Below, piece by piece: positions 62,396-64,000 of a stretch of DNA of 64,000 nt (positions within the stretch are counted from its first letter, which is position 1; each line of letters begins with the position of its first letter). Made by a program: the position numbers and the translations under genes. Under the pieces are notes generated by a model. It made no database searches, had not been told where the DNA came from, and saw only the letters and a list, made by a program, of their open reading frames with translations. Source of the stretch: Gavia stellata (Eukaryota; Chordata; Aves; Gaviiformes; Gaviidae); the NCBI RefSeq assembly GCF_030936135.1, contig NC_082596.1:5618155-5682154 (forward strand), read 5' to 3'.

Positions 62396-64000
62396 CTTTT
62401 CCTTCTTTTTCCACCTCGTTTTCCTTTTCTTTCTTTCCCGAAGAAAGCCGTTAGGTGAGCAAAGCGTTTCTGATCTTCAGCACAAATGTGCCCACCCCTC
62501 TCCCCCCCCTTCCCTTCCCTGCGGGTGGATGTTGTTTGTAGAATCAGGCGTTCACCCCCGTCTGCGATGCAAAAAAACGCGCAACAGCGGTACCCCCTGA
62601 TCAATGGGTCGTTAAGCCTCTTGCGAACACCAGGATAAGGAAAGTGAAAAAAAAAAAGAAAAAAAAAAAAAAGAAGGAGGTAAAACCCTCCAAATTTTAT
62701 TTTAAACAATTTCAACTTTTTTTTTTTGTGTTAACTTTTTCGGATAGCCTTTAACGTCAGGTTAAAAGAGATTTGCAGATGGCTGAGAGTGTACAAACAC
62801 TTCTCATCGGGGCTGTCTGCTTTAGTACAAGCCATCACTGGAGAGAGGGTATAGAAGGCGAAAGGGACACTTGTGCATAGTCCTTTGAGGGATGTGGTTG
62901 TACTTCGGTTTTGCCTCGTGCGGATTTTGGGCATCCTCATATTGCATCTTCCTATTGACTCTGGAGTCCTGGCCAAACCGAACTCCCACTTTTTGGGAGC
63001 GCAGTCTCATGTCTCTAGGTAACGCTTGTTCCTGGCTGAGTCGTTAGGACTTCTGCAGGTTTGAGGGATGTGCTTGATTAAGATTGTATTTTTCTTCCAA
63101 TTTTGCTGGGGAATTTTGGATCGATTCCTCCTCCCACCCCACTCCTCTTCCTTTCCTCCCCGAAATGCTGGCTTATTGTGATGAAGAAAAATGAGCTGCA
63201 GAGAATAGCAACATCAGTTAGACTGCAGTGTGGGGATGTTTGGTCCACCTTGTGAGTGGGTGCTGTGAAGGAGAGGGATGATACAGGCATTAAACTGGTG
63301 TTTTGTAGGGGCTCTTCAAATTACATGGGTTTCATGCACGGGATTATAGAAGGAGGAGATGTTAATGCTTTGTCAGTACTCATCTCCCAAGCCTGCATTA
63401 TGGTGTTTGGTTAACATTATGGTGACATTTGGATGGTCTCATTAGCCTCTCCGAGATGAAGGAGAAGACAGAAATTTTTGCGTTGTCAGCAAGGCCTTGG
63501 CCAAGTCCTGGTGAGTCAGTGAACTGAAAGCAATGTGCATTTGGGGAACTATGGGGATGCCAGTTTATTTGTAGAGAGTTCCCATTTCAGGATGGTGGCT
63601 TTTCGACTATCCTTGCTCAGCTTCTATTTGTTTTGCTTGATACTCTGTAGACAGAGTCTTTTCCCCTTTTGAATTTATTCTGTATTCAGCTGGGACATGC
63701 ACAGACTGACAGATTCTCTATTGGATTTCTTTTTGGCACCTGGGCTAGATTTTTACAATGGGATATGTACTTACTAAGGATTATTTTAGGGTATTTCCCT
63801 CTTCATTTTATGCAGTCTGACTATCTGTCCTGCTTGAGCACAAGCTTGAAATCACCCAATACAATTCAAGTCACTTAACTGCTTGTAATGGTCAGGGAGT
63901 AGCATTTGAGGTGGTTTCTTCATGTCTGGTGAGGAGTTTCTTCACTTGTTAGCAAACTTTTTTATTCCAGACTTGAGGCAGAGTGGGAACCAATGTGAGA
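62396..64000. other. Intron 1, right edge; nothing recognised
   Basis: Contains the A-rich run at 62648-62673 and a T run near 62717-62727, with no exon or interspersed repeat that I can support. The window ends within the presumed KCNK9 intron 1. Confidence 0.5.

Overview
The window looks like vertebrate nuclear DNA, most likely from a bird. The base is AT-rich non-coding sequence with long ORF-free stretches. It carries many CR1 LINE fragments with the avian-type 3' end (tandem ATTCTATG-like octamers and the phrase 'aggttggaaaagacct' on the reverse strand), a few old MIR-like SINE remnants, and one very GC-rich CpG island. There are no operons, ribosome-binding sites, phage genes or CRISPR arrays. 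The species cannot be named from the sequence.

One protein-coding exon can be supported. Positions 34525-34807 (+) encode the first 94 residues of the two-pore-domain potassium channel TASK-3 (KCNK9): first membrane helix, extracellular cap and pore helix 1. The exon ends at a GTGAGT donor inside the glycine codon of the first GYG filter, where KCNK genes keep a conserved phase-1 intron. I found no exon 2 (it would begin by completing GYG and H98), so everything from 34808 to the end is read as part of a very large intron 1. The roughly 31 kb to the left is 5' intergenic flank. In mammals TRAPPC9 lies on that side, but I could not recognise any TRAPPC9 exon.

Layout: 1-31.4 kb, AT-rich flank with scattered CR1 and MIR-like relics. 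31.4-32.5 kb, a G-rich zone with a G-quadruplex motif and a roughly 58-copy 15-bp minisatellite. 32.5-34.9 kb, the TATA-less CpG island with GC boxes, (CCG)n and (GAG)n runs, several upstream ORFs and KCNK9 exon 1. 34.8-64 kb, intron 1, with an internal CpG island at about 37.5-37.74 kb that contains a partial REST/RE1 match, a decayed CR1 with reverse transcriptase remnants at 45.9-47.4 kb, and a GC-rich patch with a CTCF-like motif at about 62.3 kb.

The most interesting points are regulatory. The minisatellite varies at three positions, all of them C/T at CpG. A strong-context 11-codon uORF has a stop codon that overlaps the KCNK9 start as ATGA. An in-frame upstream ATG would add a 103-residue, arginine-rich, presequence-like N-terminus. 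The intron holds a second CpG island that may be an alternative promoter. I see no previously undescribed protein system, and the very long ORFs at 31-34.9 kb are by-products of GC-rich and repeat sequence.
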